Assembly (NCBI GenBank): GCA_026260175.1
Contig: JAKCWW010000956.1
Location: 28,735-61,881 of the forward strand
Direction of reading: 5' to 3'
Source: Reticulitermes lucifugus
Taxonomy: Eukaryota > Arthropoda > Insecta > Blattodea > Rhinotermitidae
Length of the DNA: 33,147 nt
The notes below the pieces were generated by a model. The model did not search any database. It was not told the origin of the DNA and saw only the letters and a program-made list of their open reading frames with translations. Each line of letters begins with the position of its first letter. Within the stretch, counting starts at the first letter, position 1. This document shows positions 17,601 to 29,759 of the stretch, piece after piece. The position numbers and the translations under genes are program-made.

Positions 17601-20600
17601 GACTTTACTTTATTAATAACTTGGCTTGGAAATGATAAAAGATCAGTCATGTAATCTGACCAGTCCCTTGTGATAGCGCAGACATGTGTGCATATACAGT
17701 ACCTAGTCTTGGAGCTTCATAAATCTTGACATATAGTATGTCAGAAGACAGTGCACTATAATGTGGATGGACCCAAATTTAGTGTTGTGACTGAATGTTC
17801 TAATGAAAATAATCCATTCGTACCAGATACAGAATACAGCTGGGCAGATATCTTGATTCCTTGTCATTTTGTTATGTTTATATACTGTCTTTATCCAAGT
17901 ATAAGGCAAGTTTTCAGTTTTTATGAAAATAATATACAGAAAGAACATGTTTAACTTTCTGCATGATTATAAGGTGACCCTGCATTTTTCAAATGATGAT
18001 TTTGGGTAAGTTCTCGTCTTATGTGTGGATAAATGTGGTATGGTCTGCACAGTTTATTCTGAAATCTTCTCTTTTTTACTGTTAATGTTTGCTGCCCAGT
18101 TTGTCTCAAGCAGCCCATGATGTACTTGGTTCTTTGTGTTTTAAAAGTACCGTAATGCAAGGAGATGGATGAAACAGTTGAAAAGTTAAGAACATAGATA
18201 TGGATTAGTTTTGTGAATGAGACTAGAAACATTTCTTGCATAATGTTAAAAATTTGTGCATGTAATCATTGGTTTTATTTTGTCATCTGCATGCAGCTGA
18301 AATCTATCAGCTGAGAAGCAATATGTTCATATGTTACTGTACTAAGCGTATGCTGGCTTATGTCTCGTAACTCCCTGTAATGTGACTGATAAAAGTAAAT
18401 TTGTACCTTGTGTGTCTTCTCTTCAGGCCCGGAGTGTACAAGTGTTATTTATTTATTTCTGCTTAGTTTTGAATCCCATATTGTGCAAATGTTCAGATGT
18501 CTGCACATTAGGAAGAAAAAAAAAAAAGTGAAGCTAATATTTTCATTTATTGTTTAGGAGACAATACGTAATTATTTTGTACCCTTTATGCAGTAAGGGA
18601 TATAATTCTTTTGAAGATGTAAAAACAAGGTGCATCTTAAATGCATATATAGTTTACCTACGATAAATGAAGAATAGAAAGAAACAATTTATTGGAAATT
18701 AGAAGAGTTATAGCACTATTTTCTAATTTTTGTACAGGGTATCATAGACTAGATAAAGCTGATAATGAACTATATTTTTGTAGAGTCCAATTTATTATTT
18801 TTTATTTATGTGAATATAATCTCTTCCCAACTAAAATGGTAATTAGAAGCAAGAGTAGGTAAGGTTTGCTGTTAAGTAACGTAGTTCCGTACTGTTTATA
18901 AGTAATGATTATGTTTGGATTTTGTATCGTAACACTTCTTGTACTGTTTTATGGGTGTTCATGTTGCCTCAACCATGACTCCAGTGTATAAGGTGATACA
19001 AAGATTAATTGACAACACAGCTTTTTGCTGTCTGTACATTCATATATTATGCATGTGCCAAATGTAATAGACAGTAATGAAGATAGATATTAGGTACATT
19101 GAGAACTTATAGTGTGAATAGAACTTTAGAAATGGCTGTTAAGCCACATAGCTTTATGTGGATGTTGTACCAAATACAGGAGCTGTAAATGATTTCGAGT
19201 TACTACTGTTGTATGATAATATTGTATGTGATATGTACTTACACCTCTATTTAATATTGAGTACATAAACATACTACCAAGAATTAATGTTTTATTATGT
19301 ATGATAAATGTTCAAGTATACTGAACATGGAACCAATTCATGTAAACGGAATCTACATTCTGGTTCTTTTATAACATATTTTTCCTCAATCTGTACAGGC
19401 AAAACAAATGCAGTGCCTTCAGGTGGACCAGTACTAACTTCTCCCAAATCCTTACATTCTCATCGCTCTCTCTCCCATCTCTTTCATTGCTACATAACCT
19501 CTGTAGTTGAAAAAGTTTTATTGAGTGAAATTAGAATAAATCATTTAAGGACCTTGATGTTTTTTATTAAGCACATTCACAAAATTGTGAAAAGTGACTA
19601 CTATTAGCTTTGTCATGTCTGTCCATCTGCATGGAACAACTGAGCTCCCACTAGACAGATTTTCATGAAATTTGATATTTGAGAATTTTTCGAAAATCTG
19701 TAGAGAAAATTCAAGTTTGATTAAAATCTGACAAGCATAACAGGTACTTTAGATGGGGACCTATGTACATTTTAAGATAATATCTCAATGAGTTCTTCTC
19801 AGAATGAGAGATGTTTCAGACAAAAGTTGTAGAGAAAATCAAAACACGCATTTTATGTTCAATAACTTTTTTCCGAAAGTTGTGCTGTTTATGATATAAT
19901 GTGGGAAAATATTGTGGAGCCAGACAGGTCACAGATGACAATATGTTATGGTGCAGAAAAGATGCTATTTGCATGCAGGATAACTAAGCAAGGATACAGG
20001 CACATGTGATATTTAATACTCGTTGCTTTTCCACGGCAACAATGGTATGTGAATTGCCTCAGTGTGACATGATACATACATTTCCTCTCCTGTTTCAGAT
20101 TAATAGGAGTTGTTGACCTGGTTGAATATATGGGTAGAAGAAACAAAAAAATGTTTGGAGTTTCTTCTTCTGTGTCTGGCTTTCCAGCATATTTCTGAGG
20201 ACTTGGGGAAAATATTTGAACAGGACAGATGTGTATGTGCTCAGAATTTGTTTTAATGTTTCATTTGTAGAAGAGTTTTTAAAGGGTTCTAGTTCCATAC
20301 TGAATATGAAGCCAAGTAATAACCTGTAGAATTCACAAATTTAGCATCTTTGCTTCTTTGTGAGTGAGTTCTGAAAAATTGTTGGGCCACTTGCTGTCCC
20401 AGAAATACTGAAATCTGTACAGGGCTGTTTATGATCTATCTCCATACCAAATTTTGCTTTTTTTGTGGCAGTGATTTATTACTTATTGGTGTAAGACTGA
20501 AAACAAATTGCAGATTTTATACAGCAATCGCAGTGTTTTACATATTTTGACATCATACATTGAAAGGCAACAGGTGCAAAGATTTTCTGGGGGCTTACTT

Positions 20601-20939
20601 CCCTTCAAGCACCAGTATCGTCCAGTTTCTCTTCAGTTAAGAAACAAATTTTATGTATTTTCTTTTTGTTCAGCACTGAACATGTAATTATAAGGGAGTA
20701 TCAGCATGTTGGCTATGCTAATAATTTTAATTTTTTAGATGAAAACAAATGCAATAAAAAGGGACACAAAACACTATTGTTGGTAGGGTGGCAGGGAGCT
20801 TTATAGAAGAAATTTATGGTAAGAAACACACATGTTTGTGGAATTCGTTACTTTTAAACTGTAGCGAAGATAATTTGTGGTATATATGAAGAGCAGACTT
20901 ACTTTAGGTAATTACATACTACATATTTATCGATGTTGC
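17601..20939. other. Intergenic AT-rich DNA with minor repeat fragments
   Basis: About 3.3 kb between the kinase and the BTB gene without a recognisable gene. A block at 19617-19720 (CCATCTGCATGGAACAACTG, CACTAGACAGATTTTCATGA, AATTTGATATT) resembles a widely repeated insect element fragment also echoed at 5430 and 32860. An A-rich run lies at 18514-18526. Short frames on either strand show no family pattern. Confidence 0.45.
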
Positions 20940-21310
20940 ATTTTTGCGGCTTGATACGATACTTTGAAAATAACCGCCACTGTCAAATGACAAGTATTTC
21001 CAACAGATGGCAGAATTTTACGCGTTTTAGCTTCCGTTGTGGAATTGGTGTTGAGTCGTGAAATATTGAGAGGTCGATTGTTTTGTGTCCTGGTAGTTTG
21101 ATTCTAAAATCGTGAAGCCTAACTAATAACTGTTTTATATGATCTATGGTGGTGGGGGTTTGTTTTGTATTGTTCAACGTACGTGAAGTGTTTGAAGGCG
21201 CTGGATTCATCTTGAAGAGTTGTTTGTAAGGGTTGTTTGTGACTGGTTTAAAATATTTATCACGTATCAGGTAACCTTTAACAGTACTTTACTTGTCTAG
21301 ATTTTATGTC
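20940..21310 (+). promoter_or_regulatory. CpG-richer patch, likely lolal promoter and 5' UTR exon
   Basis: CpG dinucleotides, scarce in the surrounding kilobases, number about 14 in this stretch (for example TTACGCG, AACGTACG, AAGGCGCTGG). Two good splice donors follow: GTTTGTAAGG near 21223 and ATCAGGTAACC near 21270. The lolal start codon lies directly downstream of an acceptor at 23083-23084, so a noncoding first exon must sit upstream, and this is the best candidate. No TATA box or initiator could be assigned. RNA data would be needed to prove it. Confidence 0.35.
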
Positions 21311-21378
21311 ATAGAGGATGCAAGCAGTTTTGTAGTTGTCGGGCAAGTAAAGATGATTAAGTCAGGTTAGGCTGTAGT

Positions 21379-21616
21379 GTTGCTCTGACTGATGCCAGTC
21401 AGCCACACTACTAATTCCCAAAGTAGACCAGAAACTTGGTGCCATCCACATGGCAGTATGGCTATTCGTGGTGTTGAGCCCATATGTGGACTAATAGCGA
21501 TATTTGCTTTGGAAACTGCGTCCTGGTGTTTTGTTGGGGGGCCTTCGCTTGTACGAGAGGAGGCGTTTGCCATGTCTGGAGCGAGCATATTGGTCCGCAC
21601 GTTCAAACAAGATTGA
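21379..21616. other. Doubly open, GC-richer block of unknown nature
   Basis: About 240 bases open in one frame on both strands: + from ATG 21392 to stop 21616, - from ATG 21606. The plus reading includes HTTNSQSRPETWCHPHGSM and SGASILVRTFKQD; the minus reading includes NIAISPHMGSTPRIAILPCG. The block is richer in GC than its neighbours. I recognise neither reading. It could be an unclassified repeat, a fossil exon or part of the lolal 5' region. Confidence 0.3.
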
Positions 21617-21619
21617 AAA

Positions 21620-23084
21620 ACACTCTCCGTTGTATTGGTGGGGTGTCCTGGTACAGTAATATACTACTAACACCATGTTCTTGTTTTACCGTATTTAATA
21701 ATCTAACAGCTACCCCTCCCTCTGTTTTTGAGGAGGGAATATATAAAATGTTTACAGCATAATGACTTTTCCCAGGTGTAACTTACCGTAATTTTATCGC
21801 AGGTCGTTTTGCAGTTTTGTCACTGATTACACAATAATTAATTTTTAAAGTCATTCGATTCCCTTACAGTACCTACTAATACTTAACTGGCATGTTACAT
21901 TTTCATCATGTGCCTGTCACCTGATCAGCAACTGCTCTTCCAGAGCATGTTTAAGCTATTTTTGGGGAAAAGTGTTATGTTTTTTGATGGTTTATACTAG
22001 TAGTCTTCCAGAAGATGGTAAAAGTTATTTTTAGAATGAGTGATGTGACTTCTTGCCTCTTGTACAGGGGTTTGAAGGGGCAGTTATAAAACATTTGAGA
22101 AGAGTGATTTGAAGTACAGAATTCAACCGTTCCCAATAAACTGGTTTAGCAATTCTTGTTATGCTGTGTGTCTTTTATACAGTGAAGATTTTCTTCTCAG
22201 TGTGGTGGTTTGAGACATGCTAATGATATGGCAGTTGTGTGTATATTGTTCTTGGTAGCACTGTTTTTAGTGATTGTCTTATGTTCTGTGCATACTTCAA
22301 ACTGCTATATAAGAAGAACACTGACATTCTGTTGTTGTGTGGGGGGTGCTTTACCTCTGTTTGTTGAGCTTGGTTAAATTAGTATATATTGCATATAAAT
22401 ATTTGTTGGTTACGTATGGATTTTGGTTGTATCCGTCTGTTAAGACAGACATTATTCTTGTGTTTCTAAATTCACCTTTAGGCCAGCCACTTATTAAAAC
22501 AAGAAGACATACAAGATATGCCACAGGAAACATATGATGCCTGCACTGAGTTGTGTGCTTGTTGACCCATAAGATATGATATAGTTGAAAATGGCTGGAG
22601 TGATTAGTCTGAAATTCAAGCAAAGAGGATGTCATTATTGTATGGTGATATCATACTATGTTTGTCACCTCAAACGTGCAGTTTTTTTCCTGTAATAAAC
22701 ATCATATGACAGAAGTAGCTGTCATAGCAGTGAGTGAATGCCACAGAAAATAAAATCATAAATGTAATAAAGTATTTACTATATGTCTTATGCCCTTGGT
22801 AGATAATCCATCCACCTAAATATATACTAAATGAAAAGGCCAGGCACGTAGTTCTAGATAGTGTGTAAATATTTTATACTATGTATGTTTTTGTTAATTA
22901 TTTTTTGGGGGGGATTTGATAAACTTTGAATATGAGAAATACATATTTGAGAAAATGTGTTTTTCCAGTCTTGTTTACATGTGTTTTGTATTCACTTGGT
23001 AACTGTTTCACATTCTGACTTGTCTCTTATGAAGGTGTGGTTGTATTTTGCATGATAGAATTTGATTTTGTTCTGTTCCATCAG
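21620..23084 (+). other. Probable lolal 5' intron
   Basis: AT-rich noncoding DNA leading to a pyrimidine-rich acceptor, TTCTGTTCCATCAG, at 23083-23084, four bases before the lolal start codon. It contains a GGGGGG run near 22908. No repeats or genes could be supported. Confidence 0.4.
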
Positions 23085-23277
23085 AACCATGTCTTCAGAA
23101 CAGCAGCAGTTCTTCTTAAAATGGAATGACTTCCAGTCTAATATGGTTTCATCATTTAAACACCTACGTGATGAGAAGAGCTTCACAGACGTAACACTAG
23201 CGTGTGAGGGGCAGACGTGCAAGGCACACAAAATGGTTCTGTCTGCTTGTAGTCCATACTTCAAGTCACTGTTAGAG
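23085..23277 (+). CDS. lolal: lolal (lola-like/Batman), coding exon 1; ATG at 23089
   Basis: Following acceptor TTCCATCAG, the exon has four bases of 5' UTR (AACC) and ATG at 23089 in a favourable context. It ends before donor GTATGT at 23278, in phase 0. The 63 residues start MSSEQQQFFLKWNDFQSNMV and continue FKHLRDEKSFTDVTLACEGQ and AHKMVLSACSPYFKSLLE. This is the first half of a TTK-type BTB/POZ domain: the FxLKWNDFQSN start typical of insect BTB proteins, DVTLACEG, and the LSACSPYF dimer-interface helix. It is nearly identical in wording to Drosophila Lolal. Lolal is a small nuclear BTB-only partner of GAGA factor and other BTB proteins, acting in Polycomb/trithorax control. Confidence 0.95.
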
Positions 23278-23486
23278 GTATGTTGCAGTATTGCTCTTCT
23301 GTTAGCCATTGATTTGAGGTACATGCATGCTCCAATTCACATGATAGTTGCTTTCTGAAAACAATTTTCACATGGTGAAATTGCATAAATTGCAGCTCAT
23401 TTGCATATAAGCATCAATTTATCACTTCTTCTGTCACTCTCAAACACTAAGAAATGTGTAATTTCATTTGAAAATATTAAGAAAAG

Positions 23487-23624
23487 GTAAAAGGTAAAGT
23501 TATCCCTTTCCACGCCATGAAGGCATGTAGGGGGAGTAGTGGTATAGCTCCACTCATTCTTAACCTCAGTGCTGGATGGAAGCGAGTGGTTTACTTAATG
23601 CCCAAGCCGCTTTTCCCCAGGAAA
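23487..23624 (-). mobile_element. SINE (family A) 3' fragment, minus orientation
   Basis: It starts AAAGGTAAAGTTATCCC (the SINE tail on the minus strand). It keeps the body order GGGGGAGTAGTGGTATAGCT, TTAACCTCAGTGCTGGATGG and a GCCGCTTTTCCCCAGG segment, and lacks the tRNA head. Flanking AATATTAAGAA (about 23475) and AATCTTAAGAA (about 23624) look like a target-site duplication with one mismatch. Confidence 0.7.
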
Positions 23625-23710
23625 TCTTAAGAACAAAGAAATAACATAATCTTTATTTATGTACACAGCGAGTAGCAACATAAAAATACGTGAAATATTG
23701 AATAAAAAGA

Positions 23711-23904
23711 TTGGTTTCTTATCTGCACAACATTTTATTGTACTATATTGTTGTTTGTGTAAACATACATTTTACAGTACCCTGAATGTGACCGATACAG
23801 GTCGGAACGTGTTGTGTGATGAGACAATTTGTTGTCGTAATTATTATGTTTACACAAATAATAATATAATACAATAAAACTGCGTTGTGCAGACAAGAAA
23901 CCAA
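23711..23904. mobile_element. Palindromic element with 57-60 bp arms and motif in the loop
   Basis: Arms 23711-23767 and 23845-23904 are inverted copies sharing TTGGTTTCTT, TCTGCACAAC, TTTTATTGTA and TTTGTGTAAACATA with few mismatches. The 77-base loop holds CCCTGAATGTGACC-loop-GGTCGGAACGTG at about 23780-23811, a divergent version of the hammerhead-like motif of the other elements. GTGAAATA on both sides (about 23691 and 23951) may be a target-site duplication, which would extend the element to about 23699-23950. The open frames on both strands here exist only because the sequence is palindromic. Confidence 0.75.
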
Positions 23905-25400
23905 CACTTATGTTAAATGCCTCATTGCATAGCACAACAGGATGGAAACAGTGAAATAAAAAATACATGTTGCGGCGTAATTTAACGTGACTTTACCGGG
24001 AAACCTGTAATATAATTGTCTTATTAAGTCCATACTAAATGAAACATGAAAGGCTACTTTTAATGTTTCTGTTGTGCGAAAATGAGGTTTGGCTTGCGGC
24101 ATGACTCGTCCCCCACCTGCCCACCTCTCTCAGTTGTTTTACATTAATTGATCCAATATGAGTGAAGTCACATTCTTTGAACTTGTATAAAATGACAAAC
24201 ACGTGTATCTCGTTTTTCTTTACATAGTAATAGTTTTAGTGTTTAGTATGGTTGTCAAGTGTAGTCTCTTATGAGATTGAAAGGTACAATTAGGTTGAAT
24301 TTTAGGGATGTAGGTTGTGAAGAATGGCGGTTGATGGAACTGGCTTGGGATTTTATCCATCAGAAACATTGGTAGCAGTGACATTGACCATGTGGGTCAT
24401 GAAGTTAGGGCATGACATGTTTTTCTTTGGACTAGGAGGCACACAACTTTTTTTTGCCAGTATGATAGTCTGAATAATCCACCTGGATTGGTTTGCACCT
24501 TATTAGCACACAAGCAAAACGCTGCACTGCCTTATGCCATTGCAAATGAAATGTAAATCAGTTATGTTCATAAATTACTGCTAAACAAAGATTTTGGTGT
24601 TCAGGATGTTCACTGAAGGAGATATCAGTTGTGTGGCACAATTGTTGTTGAGCTGGAGGTTTAAAAAAAAGAAAAACACATGTAAACTAAAGGTAATTAT
24701 ATACTACTGTAGAAAATACTAGGTTCCACAACAAAATTTCTAGGTGTCATTGTGACCTGTTGCCCATAATTTGTCATGCCAGCATTAACTGTGTAGTTAC
24801 ATATTTAAAGCCTTAGTTGCGTGCAAACTTCTGTATTCATGTGTTTTGTGGGAGCTCATGAATGGAAGAAGATGCATGGTTTTGTGGTTCTGTATGATGA
24901 TATAATGAACATGTGTGTGGCGGTTGTATTTATCCTCCCACGTTTTCCATTTTTAAAGCTACATAATGGATGTGATACAGTGTATTCTGATATGCCATCA
25001 ATAAAGGTATTTGGTGTATGTAATTTTTATTTGTATTTGTCAGAATTTCTGCTTCGTATAAGCACACTAATTTTTGTTATAGTTCATTAAATGTGTAAAA
25101 AAATAGGAGCATTGGGGTGAGTCCAGGAGGAAATAAAATTTGGAAAGTATTTTGTAGCCACTTTTTAACTATTTTATAAATGTTCATACTTGTGAGTTTC
25201 GGCATTCTTCATGGGCGTCTTGACCGTTGAACAGAGGCACTACTTTCCTTCTAAACTGTGGGAAGCATTCGCCTAATAATGCAGCGTCACATCCCAGAAG
25301 ACTAAAATCCTATATTTTATATTTGTTGCTGTAGTTGGTAGTTATATTTATTATTATAAAATATGAAACATTGTAGGGATTTGATTTTTCTGATTTATAG

Positions 25401-25595
25401 GAAAATCCATCAAAACATCCTATTATTATCTTGAAGGATGTCCCATACAACCACCTGCAGTCAATACTGGAGTTTATGTATGCAGGTGAGGTTAACGTTT
25501 CACAGGAGCAGCTGCCAGCGTTTCTGAAGACTGCTGATCGTTTAAAGGTGAAGGGTCTGGCTGAGGCTCCGCAGTCCATAAAGCGGGAAGGATAG
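25401..25595 (+). CDS. lolal: lolal (lola-like/Batman), coding exon 2 with stop
   Basis: Starts after TGATTTATAG and ends with TAG at 25593-25595. It encodes 64 residues: ENPSKHPIIILKDVPYNHLQ, then ILEFMYAGEVNVSQEQLPAF, LKTADRLKVKGLAEAPQ and SIKREG. It completes the BTB domain (HPIIILKDV, FMYxGEVNV and the C-terminal helix). Together the two exons give 127 residues, the length of Drosophila Lolal, which ends in the same SIKREG. The absence of a zinc finger or other domain is therefore normal for this gene and not a truncation. An AAG|GTGAAG inside the exon resembles a donor, but using it would cut the conserved domain. Confidence 0.95.
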   Translation, partial: ENPSKHPIIILKDVPYNHLQSILEFMYAGEVNVSQEQLPAFLKTADRLKVKGLAEAPQSIKREG

Positions 25596-25979
25596 GGGAC
25601 ACTGCCTGTTGTATATTAGGTAGGTGAGTTTTGTGCAGTGGTGCTGAGATACAAGTATGGGAGAAGTGTTTGAATTAAAAGCAGGCATACGCCGTGAAGA
25701 CTCAGCTAGTATGTAGGGTTAACCCTTTTAGTGCTGGGTGGCCCATCTGTCAGCCACTGGAACTCCTGCACACTGTGCCATCAGGTGAGCTATTGACGAC
25801 CATTCTGAGTGCGTTAAGCTGCCTTCTTCTCCGTGAGATTTCAGCAGCGATCACATAATTGAATAGCATGTGACTTTTTACTCACTACCTATCTTGATAT
25901 TTGTCTATTTTGACGGGTTATTGATTTTTAGCATAACCTACCCATACAGCTTCGCTCTAAGAGGGTTAGTACGTACTTT

Positions 25980-26190
25980 CAGAATCTTGACACTGGCTGA
26001 GGTAAGTGGTCAGTTTTATGTTGTGACTGCTTTACCCCAGTCAAAAGAGTTTCCAGTACCCACTGGTTGAGAGAATATGTGGTCCCCAGAGCTGGTATGA
26101 AACAGACATGTTGAATAGAAAGATTCCTGCCCCTGCTGAGAATTGAACCCTAGTCAAGTACTTTTCTGGCTAGAAGGCTTTATAATTGTA
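25980..26190 (-). mobile_element. Old SINE relic, minus orientation
   Basis: Contains the family A order on the minus strand: CACTGGCTGAGGTAAGTGGT, GACTGCTTTACCCCAG, GTTTCCAGTACCCACTGG and GTCCCCAGAGCTGGTATG. It ends at a B-box complement-like GAGAATTGAACCCTAG. Identity to the younger copies is low. Confidence 0.5.
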
Positions 26191-26447
26191 GTGTTCAGTT
26201 TTGTAAGTATGAGAGTAAAGGGAATGAAACTGTTTTGTAATTGCATGCCTTATATTTCAGATGAAAATTCTGGTGAAAAGAAGTTTGAAAATTATTATGA
26301 AATATGATGTTTGCCAGTGAAATTAGGTTGCAAATGTGGTAGTGACATGTGAAACTTGATTAAAATATTGAATCATTCGGTTTTCTTGTAGTTAAAAGTA
26401 TTATATGGTCAGTATTTTAACCCATTGATCCTCATGTAATGGAATTC

Positions 26448-26453
26448 AATAAA
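26448..26453 (+). terminator. Candidate lolal polyadenylation signal (AATAAA)
   Basis: The first canonical AATAAA after the lolal stop, in the context TTCAATAAAC. No transcript evidence is available. Confidence 0.4.
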
Positions 26454-26640
26454 CTTTAGAAGGCCCTGTCATTTACAAAATATGGTGAATATTTAAAATC
26501 TAAATATGCAGTGAAGATAGGGCTGAAATAGAAGAGGCAAAGGTTAAGTGTCTGGTAAGCGTCATGTTTTAGAATGTGGAGTGAAAGCACACTTTGAGAC
26601 ATTTTCAGATGTCATTACTGAATAACTAAGAAAGTTTGTA

Positions 26641-26925
26641 TTGGTGCAGAACAGTTGGAATTGTGTTTGTAGGGTTAACTGTGGCAATGGCAGCATAGCT
26701 ACCAGCGGTTTGCAGATGACTGAAGAAGATATGGAGGTGTGTGCTGTTATTTGTGCAGTTGGTTTGTTGTGTGAATGTAAGTGCATCATGAACAGAAAGC
26801 AGTTCGAAGACAACAACCATAGTCTGACCACAACAGTCAGAAGAATGATTTCATTTTTAAAATGTCACAATGTCCAAGTGCATTTAAAGTATTTCAGAAT
26901 GGCAGCAGATGCACCAAACCTGTAA
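26641..26925 (+). pseudogene. Possible fragment of PIF/Harbinger transposase N-terminus
   Basis: The open frame ends in VQVHLKYFRMAADAPNL, which resembles the FxxYFRMSxxxFxxLL segment that opens PIF/Harbinger (HARBI1-like) transposases. It is preceded by an acidic MTEEDMEVCAVICAVGLLCE stretch as is common there. The resemblance rests on a few residues, the frame stops at once afterwards, and no DDE region follows. Treat it as a weak suggestion of a mobile-element relic. Confidence 0.25.
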
Positions 26926-26929
26926 AATA

Positions 26930-29590
26930 CCAGACTGATCTTATCCTGTGTACATACATGTATTAAATCCTGTGAGTGAAGTTACCTCATTAAATACCAG
27001 CCTCAGCTCCCCCTGATAATTTGTACAGCCTTTGAAAAGTAATCGAATCACCAGTTGTTTCACCAAGAGATGATATGAAGATTGTGTGTCTCATTCATTT
27101 ATTTATGTTGATTCTCACATTTAATCTTTACAAGTCATAATCCAGTCCAAATTAATTTTGCAAGAATTCTGCCTTGCTATTACTTTTTTTAAAGTGATTT
27201 CTGTTACCAGTATATGAGTTAGTCATGAATGGAGTAGAATGTGATGTGAGGTTGTCACAGCAGACCATTTTTGCTTTGTGGCGTCATAGGTATACGATCG
27301 TATCAAACGTTGAAGTTACTCTGTCATTTAGGGTCAAGGATTTGTGAAGGCTGACTCTACAAGAGGAGGAAGCAAGTTGCCCTGAAACATATGTTATCTT
27401 TACCATTCCAACATGGTACTACACCCAAAAAGACTGCACTGAAAACTCAAATTTTATATGATTGCCAGTAGATGGCAGGAGTCCCACATAAGAGTGACAA
27501 CTGTTTAGTGCACCTTAACATTGGGATGTAGAGAGCTAAGTTGTGGGAATATAACACTTGTATCATCTCTTGACCACAGCAGGGTACAGTGCCACTCTGT
27601 CTAATGAAATCACTTGTTGCCATCATACACATTTGACAGTGAATTTCTTAACTAGTGGAACTCATAATTTTGTGATTGGATTAGCCTTAGATAAGGATGT
27701 CTGTGATTAGCAGTTAATATTGTCAATCCGATAAGTTACCTTAACATTATCTGGGATGCTTCACAAAATGCATGTTCCTTGAGTCAAGTCAGGACTTCTA
27801 TAAGTTTTTTTTTGTAATTATGATTATGAAATATAATTTGTTTTATGTAATCAAACACTATACCTTACAGCAGGACTACCTGTACTATGATATGTGGACT
27901 ATTGCTGTTGTGTCTGATCATTTAAACAAACTGCATGCATTTCCTGAATGTAAATTTCAAACTGTTGCGCATTAAGACTAACACAACTTAAAAATAAGTA
28001 GTTGATTTAATGTTAGTGTCTGTATGTTTTGGATTCTGTCATAATGTCTGGGAAAAGTCTGGCAGGTCATGCCTTTTAAGTATGAATTATTTGACAGTTT
28101 TTCATCCTTTTGTAGCTGTTCTAAATTCCTGTGTTGGTTTGGTCATGATTTTGTGCCTGTCTGCACACAGTAATCCTTCCTTGCAGTTACAGTCATAGGC
28201 CTCATATTTTGGCATAATCATTTCTGGGCCCATTTCTGTTCCTATAATAGCTGTTTGCTTTAATTGTTATCATGGCTTTTGCATTATTCTACAGCTAGTA
28301 ATCACTACTTGCAAGACCAGTTACAGCGTTATTTCTGAACTGCAGGTTCATGGTTTAGGCTTTAATATATGTTTATCAACAAATTGTAGTTTAGCCTTGT
28401 ATGTATTTTGTAGTTGCTGGAATAATTATAATTGTACAACGAGCAACATTTGCCATACTTTTGTAGATGAAGTTTGTGCTGAACTTTTTTCTTTTTGCAA
28501 TTTCACTCTCTAGGTAAGCTAGTTATAATTTCCTTTCTGTTACATTCTGATGGGGGATTCCTGACAACTTATATTCTTTTATAAGCCATCATGTACAATT
28601 TATGTTTGGACTTTCTAGTGTGAGTGATGTGATGTGTGTTCAGTTTGAACTTTGTTATAATGTTATGTTCTGTAGTAACTTAATTTACACTTTTTGTACT
28701 GGATGTTTTATTAAGTTAGGAAAGAACATGCTATGGAAATTGCTTACAGGTGTAATGTTTCAGTCTTTATACAGAGACCGGGAAGAAATATGTAGGCCGA
28801 TGGCTGGAAGTTTCACTAACATGACTTAAATCACTTTGGTTGGAGAGAAATACATGTTTCTTCTAGATAACAAAAGCAGATTCATCTTTTTGCTCTCATT
28901 TCTGTACTCTGTTCTTAACAAGTAATTTAGTTGGAGATTCAGCCTTCTGGGATGTTCTGTGCTGTGTCATTGGGTAAACAGATCATAGTGGTGGTATATC
29001 TGCTACTAAAGTGAAAGTTTGATGGATGTTATGAGTTTCAATCGAGAAATTCAGTGTGCAGTGTGCTTTGTTCTTTAGGTGTTTCATACTTAGCTGAACT
29101 GATGAATATTCAATATTGCCACATTAAGGAAACAGTGTTCAGTAATATTGTTTCTTTCATAATTAGTCAGAAAGTATGTAAAATATTTTTTTAGTTTTCT
29201 GATGCATACATAATTTTATGTCCCGATTTGTGCAATACTATGACGTAAGCATGAATTAAAAATATGTGGTTATACTTTATGTATAATTATAAGGAGAATG
29301 TTTTAGAAGGTATGCTCATAATTTACAGGAGATACAGGGACTGGAAGATGTACACAGATATCTTTCTGATTTGTAACTTTTGTGAATTATACAGAATTGA
29401 AAGTACACTGTTGATGAAATTCTTTGCTTAGAACACTGGAAGCAATGTACAGCCATACTTTAGCAGTTGGAACTTCTGTAAAAGATGAAGCAGATGTTAA
29501 TATTTTCTGATAACTCCTTCACTGACCCACCTCATTATGCATGCCAATTAACAGACTGGCTGAATAATTCATTTTCCCAACAGTGAATAG
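26930..29590. other. Intergenic AT-rich DNA, no recognised feature
   Basis: About 2.7 kb with only short frames lacking any family pattern. No RNA gene, long repeat or strong splice/ORF combination could be supported. Confidence 0.45.
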
Positions 29591-29759
29591 TGCATGAGGA
29601 GCCAGTTGTGTGGGCGCTTCATTCTTCAGACCTTACCTCCGAAGATCTTTTTTTTTTTTTGTGGTTGTATGCTGGAGACAGCAGAACTGACAGAAGTTCA
29701 AAACGATGGAGATTCAATTTTTCTAGGACCTATGGACCCTTGAATAAGAGGATGCTACA

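Larger units (their letters stand above)
23278..25400 (+). other. lolal coding intron with a SINE and a palindromic element
   Basis: A 2123-base intron (GTATGT to TGATTTATAG). It holds a SINE fragment (23487-23624) and the inverted-repeat element at 23711-23904. The stretch 23970-25398 is AT-rich and shows no further feature; CACATCCCAGAAGA near 25289 echoes the arm end of the 16769 element. Confidence 0.8.
25596..26453 (+). other. lolal 3' UTR candidate region
   Basis: Sequence after the lolal stop. ATTAAA at 25674-25679 and AATAAA at 26448-26453 are the candidate polyadenylation signals. If the second is used, the 3' UTR contains the old SINE at 25980-26190. Confidence 0.4.

Noticed and set aside
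23659..23968. Small proteins on both strands around 23.66-23.97 kb
   Set aside because: Both are readings of the inverted repeat arms (FLSAQ, YVYTNNNI on both strands).
25593..25595. Premature stop or missing zinc fingers in the BTB gene
   Set aside because: The 127-residue length and SIKREG end match Lolal, a BTB-only protein, so the gene is complete.
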